Origin: Rhodothermales bacterium | Lineage (GTDB): Bacteria; Bacteroidota; Rhodothermia; Rhodothermales; JABDKH01 | Length of the DNA: 49,731 nucleotides | Reading direction: 5' to 3' | NCBI GenBank assembly: GCA_013002165.1 | Contig: JABDKO010000122.1 | Span: 1 to 49,731, forward strand | Shown here: positions 32,235 through 40,660 of the stretch, piece after piece | Position numbering within the stretch: position 1 is the stretch's first letter | Layout of the letters: the number at the start of each line of letters is the position of its first letter | Program-made: the position numbers and the translations under genes | The notes under the pieces: generated by a model | Told to the model about the DNA's origin: nothing | Seen by the model: the letters and a program-made list of their open reading frames with translations, nothing else | The model's database searches: none

Positions 32235-34049
32235 ATGGCAACTGCAGAAGTACAGAAAAAACCTACAGATATGGCTCGTGCCTGGCGGGAAGCGCGAGAA
32301 TTGATGTGGAACTATCGAGGTCGCCTTGCCATCGGGTTTGCGTTAATGATCGTAAACCGACTTGCCGGCCTCGTTTTACCGGGCAGCTCGAAATTTCTCG
32401 TGGACTCGATAGTCGGTGAGGGACAACACGATCTTCTTATGCCGCTTGCCCTGGCTGTTGGCGTCGCTACTGCCTTTCAGGCCGTTACAACCTATGCCCT
32501 GTCTCAAGTGATCAGTGTCGCGGCGCAGCATGCAATAATGGAAATGCGTGAAAGGGTTCAGTCGCACGTGATCCATCTTCCAATACGCTTTTTCGATGAC
32601 ACAAAAAGTGGAACTTTGATTTCACGTGTCATGAGCGATCCCGAGGGTATTAGAAACCTGGTTGGAACAGGCATCATACAGTTGGTTGGTGGCATCTTCA
32701 CTGCGATTATCGCACTTGGTGTATTGCTCTACTTGAACTGGTCACTGACTGTAATTACTATCGTAGTACTTGCCGTCTTCGGCACCGGAATGGCGATAGC
32801 GTTTCGAAGACTGCGACCGATATTCCGCGAACGAAATGTGATCCGCTCCGACGTCACCGGAAGACTGGGTGAGACGCTCAGCGGCATTCGTATTGTCAAA
32901 GCATATGGTGTTGAAGATCGTGAGGAAGGTGTCTTTTCCAGCGGCGTTAAAAAGCTGTTCGATAACATTGCCTCCTCGATAACAGGTGTGTCAGCGATCA
33001 CAGCATTCGGCACTCTGATAATCGGCGTTGTGGGAGTAATAATGATTGCCGTTGGCGGCCGTGCAATAACATCCGGCACCATGACGCTTGGTGATTTTGT
33101 GATGTACATTTTCTTTACCGGTCTTCTAGCGGCACCTATTGTTCGCATAGCTAACATCGGAACACAGATCAGCGAAGCTTTTGCGGGTCTTGACAGGATT
33201 CGCGAGCTATTCGACGAGATAACCGACGACGCAGAGGATGCCTCAAAATCTGAGCTTGGAAGCATCAAAGGAGACATATCGTTTGACGACGTCGTGTTCT
33301 CGTACAAAGAGGGACTACCAGTCCTGAAGGGCATCTCTTTCGATGCAGCAGCCGGTACCACGACGGCATTGGTCGGCTCCAGCGGCTCAGGCAAAAGTAC
33401 TTTGGTCTCCCTCGTGCTATCGTTCAATAATCCGGACTCGGGGTCTGTTTTGATCGACGGTCGTGACCTGTCGCAAATCAAGGTTGCGGACTACCGGAAA
33501 ACTATCGGTGTTGTGCTGCAGGAAAACTTCCTGTTCGATGGGACTGTCGCTGAGAATGTTCGATTTACAAAACCTGATGCAACTGATGAAGAGGTCATTG
33601 CGGCAAGCAAAGTCGCTCATTGTCATGAATTTGTTTCGGCATTCCCTGATGGCTACGAAACAATCGTGGGTGAGCGAGGCGTGAAGCTGTCAGGAGGCCA
33701 AAGACAACGCATCGCAATTGCCCGGGCGATTCTTGCCGACTGCAAAATCCTGGTGCTCGATGAGGCAACCTCAAGTCTTGACTCTGAAAGTGAGGCGCTT
33801 ATTCAGGAGGGATTGAAGAGTCTGAGACAGGGACGCACAACGTTTGTCATAGCACACCGACTTTCTACTATCAGGAGTGCGGATCAAATCCTGGTTATCG
33901 AAGACGGAAAGATTGTCGAGAGCGGCAATCATGACTCATTGTACGCATCTGGTGGACGCTATCGTGAACTCCACGATCAACAGTATGCATGGGAATCTGA
34001 TATCTTTATTAATCCCGGCGAGGATTACGCGACTCAGGTTCAGAACTAG
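32235..34049 (+). CDS. MsbA-type ABC exporter, fused membrane and ATPase domains
   Basis: The 604-residue half-transporter should work as a homodimer. Residues 1-330 form a six-helix ABC membrane domain (FALMIVNRLAGLVLPGSSKF, IISVAAQHAIMEMRERVQ, HLPIRFFDDTKSGTLISRVM). The ATPase follows: Walker A GSSGSGKST near residue 383, LSGGQRQRIAIARA near 484 and Walker B ILVLDEATSSLD near 504, with the H-loop in VIAHRLST. The substrate (lipid, lipopeptide or drug) cannot be read. The start ATG lacks a clear Shine-Dalgarno. Confidence 0.93.
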   Translation: MATAEVQKKPTDMARAWREARELMWNYRGRLAIGFALMIVNRLAGLVLPGSSKFLVDSIVGEGQHDLLMPLALAVGVATAFQAVTTYALSQVISVAAQHAIMEMRERVQSHVIHLPIRFFDDTKSGTLISRVMSDPEGIRNLVGTGIIQLVGGIFTAIIALGVLLYLNWSLTVITIVVLAVFGTGMAIAFRRLRPIFRERNVIRSDVTGRLGETLSGIRIVKAYGVEDREEGVFSSGVKKLFDNIASSITGVSAITAFGTLIIGVVGVIMIAVGGRAITSGTMTLGDFVMYIFFTGLLAAPIVRIANIGTQISEAFAGLDRIRELFDEITDDAEDASKSELGSIKGDISFDDVVFSYKEGLPVLKGISFDAAAGTTTALVGSSGSGKSTLVSLVLSFNNPDSGSVLIDGRDLSQIKVADYRKTIGVVLQENFLFDGTVAENVRFTKPDATDEEVIAASKVAHCHEFVSAFPDGYETIVGERGVKLSGGQRQRIAIARAILADCKILVLDEATSSLDSESEALIQEGLKSLRQGRTTFVIAHRLSTIRSADQILVIEDGKIVESGNHDSLYASGGRYRELHDQQYAWESDIFINPGEDYATQVQN

Positions 34050-34094
34050 TATCCTTGTTGGGTGAGTGGCCCCTGCAAAGAACACAGAACTGCT

Positions 34095-34739
34095 ATGAAA
34101 TGGTATCTGCTGCCCGTACTCTGCCTGTTGGTTTTCGGATCGACCGGCTGCACAACCGATAATCCCGAAACCGATCAGTCGGAGAATTACAACGAGACAG
34201 TGCCGCCGAGTATGGCAGATCTAGCCTCGCTTACGGCACATCGAGCAGAGTTTATGGCAACGCTTGAAGGCCTTACTGATGAGCAACTCAATTTTCGAGA
34301 GGCCGAGGACCGCTGGTCAATCCTGGAAATTGCAGAGCACATTGTAAAGGCAGACGAGGCTACAGCAATGGCGCTAGCTGCTATGGTCGAAGCCGGACCG
34401 AATCCAGAAATAGCTCCTGACTCGTCACTAACCGCTATGCAAATCAGCATGATGATGTCAGATCGATCTCAGAAATTCCAGGCACCAGACGAGTTTGTTC
34501 CAGAAGGAAGATTCACGAGCGCTGAAGATGCCATGGCTGCGTTCGATGCGAATCACCAGGTGTTCAAGGATGCTTCCATGTCGGATCATGACCTCGGTTC
34601 CCACTACATGCCTCATCCGGCAATCGGCGTAATCAATGCTTCGAATTGGATTGCCTTCAGCACGGCACACGGCCAGCGTCACATCGACCAGATGGTTCAG
34701 GTGAAAACGCACGATGCGTATCCATCGGCGAGCTCGTGA
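34095..34739 (+). CDS. DinB-superfamily lipoprotein
   Basis: From ATG 34095 it is 214 residues with lipobox STGC (Cys19); the GTG at 34062 only lengthens the signal peptide. The mature part is a DinB-like four-helix bundle: LASLTAHRAEFMATLEGLTDEQLNF, DRWSILEIAEHIVKADE and a terminal HGQRHIDQMVQV. Likely metal ligands are His in AEHI and the two His of HGQRHID. An exported DinB domain is unusual but recurrent in Bacteroidota. Thiol-transferase activity is unproven. It lies 46 nt after the ABC exporter. Confidence 0.85.
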   Translation: MKWYLLPVLCLLVFGSTGCTTDNPETDQSENYNETVPPSMADLASLTAHRAEFMATLEGLTDEQLNFREAEDRWSILEIAEHIVKADEATAMALAAMVEAGPNPEIAPDSSLTAMQISMMMSDRSQKFQAPDEFVPEGRFTSAEDAMAAFDANHQVFKDASMSDHDLGSHYMPHPAIGVINASNWIAFSTAHGQRHIDQMVQVKTHDAYPSASS

Positions 34740-34788
34740 TCGGTCCACGTATTCGTCATAGCCCATCAACTCTGGCTGGCTCTTTTCT

Positions 34789-35436
34789 ATGAGTTGCTGC
34801 CATCCCGACAAGTTTGATCAGGTTTTCGACAGAAAACTTGCGCGACGTGAACTGAAAACGCTCCTTCGCAAAGGGCCGAGGAAGTCAACACGTGTCCTTG
34901 TTGAACAAGTCCGTAAATGCGTTTCGATACGTGGCAAGTCCCTGCTCGATATCGGTGGTGGGGTTGGTGCAATACCTTTTGCTATGATCAATGACGGGCT
35001 CGAGTCGGTTACCAATGTAGATGCTTCGAGTGCATACCAAACCATTGTTCACGAAGAGGCAGAACGTCGAGATCAGACGAATCTCTTCACGTTTTTCCAG
35101 GGTGACTTCGTATCACTTGCTGACGAGATAGAATCAAGCGACATCGTCACGCTCGACCGGGTAATCTGCTGTTATGAGAATATGGAGTCTCTCGTTGGTA
35201 CTTCGCTCGAGAAAGCATCCGGCACGTACGCAGTCGTGTTTCCTCGAAGCGTCTGGTGGAACCGGATACTCTTTATGCTGACAAATGTATCGCTTTGGAT
35301 AATGCGAAAGGAGTTTCGCACATACGTGCACGATAGTGACAATGTGAGAGACCTTATCCTCGCCAGGGGATTCGAAGCGCGTCACCACTCTGATCTGCTT
35401 GTCTGGCAGGTTTCTGTTTACGAGCGTACGGACTAG
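34789..35436 (+). CDS. Class I SAM-dependent methyltransferase
   Basis: 215 residues. Motif I is SLLDIGGGVGAIPFAMI (about 51-67), then an acidic motif II-like VTNVDASSAY and DIVTLDRVICCY at motif IV, with a hydrophobic C-terminal part (WNRILFMLTNVSLWIM). The N-terminal MSCCHPDKFDQVFDRK... RKGPRKST matches a methyltransferase group often annotated near Mg-protoporphyrin O-methyltransferases, but no tetrapyrrole genes are nearby. Substrate unknown. It is convergent with the TlpA operon, overlapping its last gene by 4 nt. Confidence 0.85.
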   Translation: MSCCHPDKFDQVFDRKLARRELKTLLRKGPRKSTRVLVEQVRKCVSIRGKSLLDIGGGVGAIPFAMINDGLESVTNVDASSAYQTIVHEEAERRDQTNLFTFFQGDFVSLADEIESSDIVTLDRVICCYENMESLVGTSLEKASGTYAVVFPRSVWWNRILFMLTNVSLWIMRKEFRTYVHDSDNVRDLILARGFEARHHSDLLVWQVSVYERTD

Positions 35437-35969
35437 ACAGGCTCCCTGAGAAGCTCCAGTACGATCGTGCGCAGGACTTCTTCCTCGACTAACCCGATGA
35501 TGCGGTGCCGGACTCTCCCGGACCGATCTATCACCACGGTAGTGGGAACAGCATACTCAGCGCTGTAATCTCTCGCCATCGTTCCTTTATCGTGCAGAAC
35601 CGGATAATTGAATTGGAACTCGTTTGCGTAGTCCACAACTATTTCTGTATCACCCTCATCGACTGACACGCCGACAATACTCAGACCATCCTCTTTGAAT
35701 TCGGACTGTAATTGCTTGAGCATCGGCATCTCGATTCTACACGGAGCGCACCATGTTGCCCAGAAATTGACTAGAACGACATCACCGGCCAGACTATCAA
35801 GAGAAAGCTTGTTCCCGTCAAGAGTCGTAGATGTAAACTCAGGTGCAGCAGCAAATTCCAGCTCGACTGCATCTGCGGTTTGCGGTTTGTCTGACCGGTT
35901 CAACGTTGCGTACGCGAGATACCCGGCAACAATTCCCACCAACACTATTAGTATCGTCCGGAGATTCAT
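35433..35969 (-). CDS. TlpA/ResA-type membrane-anchored thioredoxin-like protein
   Basis: 178 residues. One N-terminal transmembrane anchor (ILIVLVGIVAGYLAY, about 6-20) is followed by a TlpA-like thioredoxin fold with active site WCAPC (Cys74, Cys77) in LVNFWATWCAPCRIEMP and cis-proline in VPTTVVIDRSGR. Such proteins reduce periplasmic disulfides, for example of apocytochromes or copper-carrier proteins. Here it is the last gene of an operon and its ATG overlaps the stop of the CusF-like gene by 4 nt, which argues for a copper-centre or thiol-maintenance role. Confidence 0.92.
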   Translation of the reverse strand: MNLRTILIVLVGIVAGYLAYATLNRSDKPQTADAVELEFAAAPEFTSTTLDGNKLSLDSLAGDVVLVNFWATWCAPCRIEMPMLKQLQSEFKEDGLSIVGVSVDEGDTEIVVDYANEFQFNYPVLHDKGTMARDYSAEYAVPTTVVIDRSGRVRHRIIGLVEEEVLRTIVLELLREPV

Positions 35970-36325
35970 TCGATTGTCTCGATCGCGATAATCTCAACGA
36001 TGGGACCGCGCGCCGACAACTCGAAACGAACAGAATCATCCGGCTGCACAGTCGACGCCAGATTCGAATCGGCGAGAGGAAATGGCATCGTCATTGCTGA
36101 CATGAAATCATCAATACGATCGTGTCGAATCACGATGCTCGTCCGACCTGGATTGATGGACCTCACTACTCCAAATCCTTCGTAGACTACAACTGAGTCA
36201 GGAATCGAAACGAGTTCTTCCAGTGGTACGTTTGTTTCCTCTTTCGAAGATGTACCGCATGCAGCACAGACGAAGACTACCGTGACAGCTGTAAACAACA
36301 AACGCTTTAAAGAATGATTGTCCAC
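35966..36325 (-). CDS. CusF-like copper-binding lipoprotein
   Basis: 119 residues with signal peptide and lipobox AAC (Cys23). The mature part has the CusF_Ec pattern: INPGRTSIVIRHDRIDDFMS with His68, then Met75, Met78 and Met80 (FMSAMTMPFPL), and VRFELSARGPIVEIIAIE. His and Met ligands of this kind bind Cu(I). The start is GTG at 36325; the gene overlaps the upstream gene by 19 nt and the thioredoxin gene by 4 nt, so the three are one translational unit. Copper delivery or detoxification in the periplasm is inferred. Confidence 0.88.
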   Translation of the reverse strand: MDNHSLKRLLFTAVTVVFVCAACGTSSKEETNVPLEELVSIPDSVVVYEGFGVVRSINPGRTSIVIRHDRIDDFMSAMTMPFPLADSNLASTVQPDDSVRFELSARGPIVEIIAIETIE

Positions 36326-36717
36326 CCGCTCGTGGTTTTAAGTTCAACACGTTCTGGAATTACAATACCGTTGTCTCCTACGGTCCCCGAGACGCGAACC
36401 GGTGCGGCAATATAGTCGGCCATTGCCTGCGGATTCGTCAACAGGACCCACACCTTTCCGTCTTTCAGACCTCCTGTAACAACTGCTACGGGGAAACCCA
36501 GTCTCGCACACGCTGTTCCGCATGCCTGTATATGACCCTCAGATCGATCATGGTCGTTTCCGATATTGTTCGTGTTCTCCGCAAAGCATCTTGTGTCCAC
36601 CAGGGTCCCGGATATCTCGATGGCGTCTCCTTGTTTGAATGCATCGCCCGTCTGGAGATCCTGCTTGCCGCAGTGAACGAAAAGTGTCGCAAGGACAATT
36701 ACTATAATTCTATTCAT
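36307..36717 (-). CDS. Cysteine-motif lipoprotein of copper operon (paralogue A)
   Basis: 136 residues, signal ending FVHC (Cys16). The mature part has GTLVDTRCF with Cys44, an Asn/Asp/His-rich stretch (NNIGNDHDRSEGHIQ), CGTACARLGFPVAVV with Cys66 and Cys70, GLKDGKVW and PVRVSGTV. It is a clear paralogue of the next gene upstream (36807-37217): GTLVDT[KR]C[YF], GN.H, C.TACA..G.PV.V, VRV.G and PE.VE.K are shared. I do not recognise a named family. A metal-binding or redox role is inferred from the three conserved Cys and the neighbours. Confidence 0.82.
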   Translation of the reverse strand: MNRIIVIVLATLFVHCGKQDLQTGDAFKQGDAIEISGTLVDTRCFAENTNNIGNDHDRSEGHIQACGTACARLGFPVAVVTGGLKDGKVWVLLTNPQAMADYIAAPVRVSGTVGDNGIVIPERVELKTTSGWTIIL

Positions 36718-36806
36718 TGCAATACCGATTGCAGTTGTCTAGACCACCGACGAGAAAGGAAAGCCGCAGAAACGACCTTCCCTCAATTAATCTCGCTTTG
36801 GATGAA

Positions 36807-37217
36807 TTACATCATCGTGACAATCTGGACTTCGGTCCAGCCATCATCTCCCTTTACTTCAACTTTCTCGGGCATAATTGAACCTGGAAAGACGATCTCT
36901 CCTTTCACCCGAACCTGTTTCGCCATGTGTTCGGCAAACGTGCCAGCCGGGGCGATGATAATGTGCACTTTGCCACCTGACTTACCACCCTCAAGAACGC
37001 CAACTGGAATACCCATCGCTGCGCACGCCGTTGCACAATTCGGCATCTCTCCCATCTCCCCATTCTCCATCGGTACGCCATGGGAATTGCCGGTGTTATT
37101 GCTGTCCATCCCGTAGCACTTCGTGTCTACCAGAGTGCCGGTCACAACAACCTCGGAAGCGTCAAACGAGAATGCCATTAACAGTACTGTGCCAACTGCA
37201 TAAACCAATTTTTTCAT
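36807..37217 (-). CDS. Cysteine-motif exported protein of copper operon (paralogue B)
   Basis: From ATG 37217 it is 136 residues; the longer frame to 37265 is rejected because AGGAGG sits at ideal distance from 37217. The signal peptide is VYAVGTVLLMAFSFDAS, with no lipobox Cys. The mature part repeats paralogue A: GTLVDTKCYG with Cys34, GNSHGVP with His46, an ENGEMGEMPN Met/Glu insert, and CATACAAMGIPVGVL with Cys61 and Cys65. It is the first gene of the operon. Three Cys plus Met and His fit Cu(I) or haem-related chemistry, but the family is unassigned. Confidence 0.82.
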   Translation of the reverse strand: MKKLVYAVGTVLLMAFSFDASEVVVTGTLVDTKCYGMDSNNTGNSHGVPMENGEMGEMPNCATACAAMGIPVGVLEGGKSGGKVHIIIAPAGTFAEHMAKQVRVKGEIVFPGSIMPEKVEVKGDDGWTEVQIVTMM

Positions 37218-37223
37218 TGATGG

Positions 37224-37229
37224 CCTCCT
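37224..37229 (-). promoter_or_regulatory. Shine-Dalgarno AGGAGG for the copper operon's first gene
   Basis: On the minus strand AGGAGG lies 6 nt before ATG 37217 and decides the start against the upstream in-frame ATG at 37265. Confidence 0.65.
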
Positions 37230-37473
37230 GAGTTTCGTATCGATATCGGATTCACTTGCTAGCATACGTATTTAAACGACGGTTTTCATTATGTCCTTCA
37301 CACTATCTTCAATTATTGTGAATTCTGGATCACATCTACAATAATGCCCGAAGAGGTGTCGTTAAGCCATTGACCGTGCCACACACATCATTCGGTCGCG
37401 GGTTTCGGACACCACTGTCGTGTCATTTCTTCTATGCGACCTGGCTTCTTACAAATGAAAATTGGAACCGGTC

Positions 37474-38679
37474 ATGAACTATCCTCACAAATCAGCAGCA
37501 AGAATAGTTGCTGTCTTATTTATAGCAATAACTACAGCAGCGATCTTGCCGGGTGCAGATCAAAAATTGCATCCAGATCCAGATCCTCCACAGTACATCC
37601 AGAAGGCCCTTCAGTGGCTTGTAACAGCACAGTATGACAATGGCGGGTGGGGTGCAGGTATGCACTCGTCACAACATATCACCGACCCGCACCAGGTTCA
37701 GATAGACCCGGCGACTACGGCATTCGCAACGCTGGCTCTTATCAGGTCCGGCAACGGCCTCGACTACGGGATCTACCAGAAAAATGTCCGGAAGGCACTC
37801 ATGCTGATGCTTGAGATTGTAGAGAACTCATCGGACGATGACGAACGCATCACGAACATCCAGGGTACCCAACCGCAGGTCAAGCTCGGTCAGAATATCG
37901 ACGCTTCTATGGCTGCCCAACTTTTTACGCGAGTCCTGCCAATGACAGAGAACCAGCCCGCACTTTATAATCGCGTGGCGGCGGCGCTTGAAAAATGCCT
38001 GCACAAGTTAGAGCGTGCGCAGAACGTGGATGGGAGCACTGCTAACGGTGGATGGGCCGGAGTACTGCAGTCCGCAATGACTACATCGGCTTTTGAGTCA
38101 GCCAAGGCGGCTGGTGCTGATGTTGATGACGAAGTGTTGCGCCGTGCGCGAGAGTACCAGCAGAATAATATCGATGTAAAGTCTGGCGGAGTCCGAACAG
38201 AGGACGCGGCGGGAATCTCGCTGTATGCTGTTTCAGCAAGCCAGAAGGCGGCGGCACCCGCTGCTCTCGAGGCGAAGAACCGCATCGACAAAGCAAAGAA
38301 GGATGGACGCCTGGAGCAAGATGCAGCTATTTCCAAGGAGAACCTCCAGAAAGCAGTCGGTTCAGAGGAAGAAGCGGAAGCCCTGTACGATGCATATCGC
38401 CAGAACGAGATAGCGTTGGAGATGTTGAACGACGACAGTGTGCTCGCTGGGTTCGGTAACAACGGTGGTGAAGAGTTTCTGAGCTACATGATGACTAGCG
38501 AGTCGCTGGCAACGACCGATGTTGACGAATGGAAAACCTGGACGACTAAAATGGATGATCGTTTTCGTCGGATTCAGAATCCCGACGGCAGCTGGAGCGG
38601 TCATCATTGCATTACGAGCCCGGTATTTTCTACTGCTGCAGTAATCCTGACGGTCATGGTCGACACGAATAACGCCTGA
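37474..38679 (+). CDS. Exported alpha/alpha-toroid protein (prenyltransferase/squalene-oxidase repeats)
   Basis: From ATG 37474 it is 401 residues; the frame is open from TTG 37462. A signal peptide covers about 1-30. Repeats of the QW type occur at both ends: ALQWLVTAQYDNGGWGAG, LERAQNVDGSTANGGWAG and RRIQNPDGSWSGHH, as in the squalene-hopene cyclase/prenyltransferase fold. A central helical insert (about 230-330) is rich in Lys/Glu/Ala (ALEAKNRIDKAKKDG). The DXDD catalytic motif of cyclases was not found, so enzymatic cyclisation is unlikely. It is paired with the gene at 38742. Confidence 0.85.
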   Translation: MNYPHKSAARIVAVLFIAITTAAILPGADQKLHPDPDPPQYIQKALQWLVTAQYDNGGWGAGMHSSQHITDPHQVQIDPATTAFATLALIRSGNGLDYGIYQKNVRKALMLMLEIVENSSDDDERITNIQGTQPQVKLGQNIDASMAAQLFTRVLPMTENQPALYNRVAAALEKCLHKLERAQNVDGSTANGGWAGVLQSAMTTSAFESAKAAGADVDDEVLRRAREYQQNNIDVKSGGVRTEDAAGISLYAVSASQKAAAPAALEAKNRIDKAKKDGRLEQDAAISKENLQKAVGSEEEAEALYDAYRQNEIALEMLNDDSVLAGFGNNGGEEFLSYMMTSESLATTDVDEWKTWTTKMDDRFRRIQNPDGSWSGHHCITSPVFSTAAVILTVMVDTNNA

Positions 38680-38702
38680 GCAGTTTATTGATAGAGTGCA
38701 GC

Positions 38703-38731
38703 AAGGCGGGCGGGATAATCCCGCCCGCCTT
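38703..38731 (+). terminator. Very strong GC-rich hairpin between the two toroid genes
   Basis: AAGGCGGGCGGGA (38703-38715) pairs perfectly with TCCCGCCCGCCTT (38719-38731): 13 bp, 3-nt loop, then ACTTTAT. It starts 23 nt after the stop of the first gene and ends 10 nt before the ATG of the second. It can be a terminator, although no long T-run follows. Confidence 0.6.
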
Positions 38732-38741
38732 ACTTTATGTT

Positions 38742-39881
38742 ATGAAATACCTTGTCCTCATTATTCCACTACTGCTCTCGCTATCCTGCAGGCCGCGACC
38801 AGCGGAACCGCAAACGGCTCAAGGTTTGATCCGTGCAACTGCCGACTATCTCTGGAGTCAGCAGGACATCGACGGGGGCTGGCACAGTCCGACCCATGGC
38901 ATCGCTTCCGGGGGAGAGTCCTGGACCCCGTTTATACTTTATCACCTGCTGCAAGTACCGGACAGTATCTTCGTACAGGATTCTGCCGCAGTGCAGAAGG
39001 GCCTCAACTTTATTCGTGAACGGATATCGACAAGCGGCATTCTCGGGACTAACGATCCGATCGTTTCTGATTATCCCAACTATGCTTCTGCATATGCTTT
39101 TCAGCTTCTCTTTGAGCATGGTGATGATCAGGATCTGGAAATGCAGGCTCGAATCACCCGCTACCTTGTGTCACAACACATGACAGCCGAGCGAGGCTTC
39201 GAACCTGAAGACGATGCATACGGTGGATGGGGATTCGGGGAGACCCGTCTTCCGTCTGGCACACCCGGTCACGTCGACCTGTCCCACACGCGCAGAGTTG
39301 TCGAAGCACTAAGCAAGGCCGGCGTTGACAACAGTGTGATGCATTCAGCGCAAGTTTATCTTCGGCGCGCCCAGAAAATTGATGGAGTAACAGGAATTCA
39401 GACAACAGGATACGATGGCGGATTTTTTGCGTCGCCGGTCGTACCGGGAGTCAACAAGGGAGGCAGGTCTCCAGCCACTGCGTCGTCGGAAGCTTACTAC
39501 CGAAGCTATGCGACGGCGACTTCAGACGGGATATTGGCTCTGAGGGCGACCGGCGTATCTCCCGACGACTCTAGAATACTCGACGCATTGAAATGGCTGT
39601 CACAGAACCCTGACCTTCGTGTACCCGCGGGAATACCGGAAAGCAGTCCTGTACGATGGGATAGAGTCATGTTCTATTATCATCTTTACTCGCGCTCCGA
39701 GACGTATTCGATCTACGGTGGTCCCGACGGCTGGAAATCCGAAGTTGTCGGCTTGTTACGTGATCGACAGGATGTGGATGGCTCGTTTGCAAATCCCGAA
39801 GGAGGTCCCAACAAGGAAGACGATCCGCTCATCGCGTCAACCTTCGCCCTCCATGCGTTACTTCGAACGCTTGGTTCGTAG
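38742..39881 (+). CDS. Toroid-fold lipoprotein, partner of the preceding gene
   Basis: From ATG 38742 it is 379 residues with signal peptide MKYLVLIIPLLLSLSC (Cys16 lipidated); ATG is preferred over the upstream start at 38688, which runs through the hairpin. It has the same QW-like repeats as its neighbour: YLWSQQDIDGGWHSPTHG, GWGFGETRLPSG, LLRDRQDVDGSFANPEGG. No DXDD catalytic motif is visible. The pair, one soluble and one lipid-anchored, may form a complex. The substrate is unknown. It ends 38 nt before the convergent DUF4085-like gene. Confidence 0.85.
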   Translation: MKYLVLIIPLLLSLSCRPRPAEPQTAQGLIRATADYLWSQQDIDGGWHSPTHGIASGGESWTPFILYHLLQVPDSIFVQDSAAVQKGLNFIRERISTSGILGTNDPIVSDYPNYASAYAFQLLFEHGDDQDLEMQARITRYLVSQHMTAERGFEPEDDAYGGWGFGETRLPSGTPGHVDLSHTRRVVEALSKAGVDNSVMHSAQVYLRRAQKIDGVTGIQTTGYDGGFFASPVVPGVNKGGRSPATASSEAYYRSYATATSDGILALRATGVSPDDSRILDALKWLSQNPDLRVPAGIPESSPVRWDRVMFYYHLYSRSETYSIYGGPDGWKSEVVGLLRDRQDVDGSFANPEGGPNKEDDPLIASTFALHALLRTLGS

Positions 39882-39919
39882 CTACAGATACAGGTGCAAC
39901 GCTGCCCATGGGCCGCGAG

Positions 39920-40432
39920 CTACGACGTAAAGGCCGGGACAATCGCAAACGGTACCGGGTCTTTCTCGAACGAACGTCGACTGCTTCTGCTTTTCTTTAT
40001 CGACACACTGCCGAAGCCGATCTCGATGTCATCATAGTCAGAAAAGAGAATCCGGTGAACATACTTGCCGGGTGGTCCGAAGTCTACTTCGTCCACGAGC
40101 ATCTCAACCCGATCGATATCTGCCAGCATTTCGAGGCTGACAAGATCTTCCTCCGAGACGATCACATTGTTATACTCGAGGTCCAGGTCCTGGTATCCCT
40201 GAAAAACGCCGCCGCATCTGAGCAGAATCTGCAGGGACCACGGGCGGTGATTCCGATAGCGGACTTTTCGAATCAGCCCCGACTGCAGATCTACTTCTGT
40301 GGCGAGTCGGGAAACATCTTGCGGGAAGGTGAGCTTTATTGCCTCAAGGCGTCGGAAGTAGGCATCACGAGTCTGTTCGAGCTGGTACCCGTTCCATCCG
40401 CCTCCGTGCCATTCCTTGGTGAAGTACTTCAT
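39920..40432 (-). CDS. DUF4085-like protein
   Basis: 170 residues, cytosolic. The opening MKYFTKEWHGGGWNGY and the later QILLRCGGVFQGYQDLDLEY, IDRVEMLVDEVDFGPPGKYVHRILFSDYDDIEIGF resemble the DUF4085 family (name recalled, moderate certainty). The start of the gene is ATG 40432. Function is unknown. It is divergent from the Asp-box gene at 40661 and convergent with the toroid lipoprotein. Confidence 0.75.
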   Translation of the reverse strand: MKYFTKEWHGGGWNGYQLEQTRDAYFRRLEAIKLTFPQDVSRLATEVDLQSGLIRKVRYRNHRPWSLQILLRCGGVFQGYQDLDLEYNNVIVSEEDLVSLEMLADIDRVEMLVDEVDFGPPGKYVHRILFSDYDDIEIGFGSVSIKKSRSSRRSFEKDPVPFAIVPAFTS

Positions 40433-40660
40433 TGTTTAACTGCCCTGTGGTGCAATTGCTATCGGGGGAGGCAAATATCCGATACGAGAAATGACCGGAC
40501 AAGGCAATTTGGGCTGACTCCCGTTTAAAAATGGCATTGCTGGTGTTGATATCTACATCATAAGGTGATCCAGGTCCCTATTAGTCAAAAATCATTGGTT
40601 TTATGTAACATAGGCCCGCGCGGCGCTCCAATTGATCCACTCCAATACCGCTACTACAAT

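Noticed and set aside
32729-33481. 250-codon open frame on the minus strand
   Set aside because: It is the shadow of the ABC exporter ATPase domain in another frame; low-complexity Ser/Pro/Ile composition and no signal.
37297-37322. TTCACA/TGTGAA inverted repeat upstream of the copper operon
   Set aside because: The arms are only 6 bp with a 14-nt spacer, common by chance in A/T-rich intergenic DNA.
39908-40528. 206-codon open frame on the plus strand
   Set aside because: It overlaps the DUF4085-like gene on the other strand, which has the recognisable MKYFTKEW start; the plus frame resembles no family.
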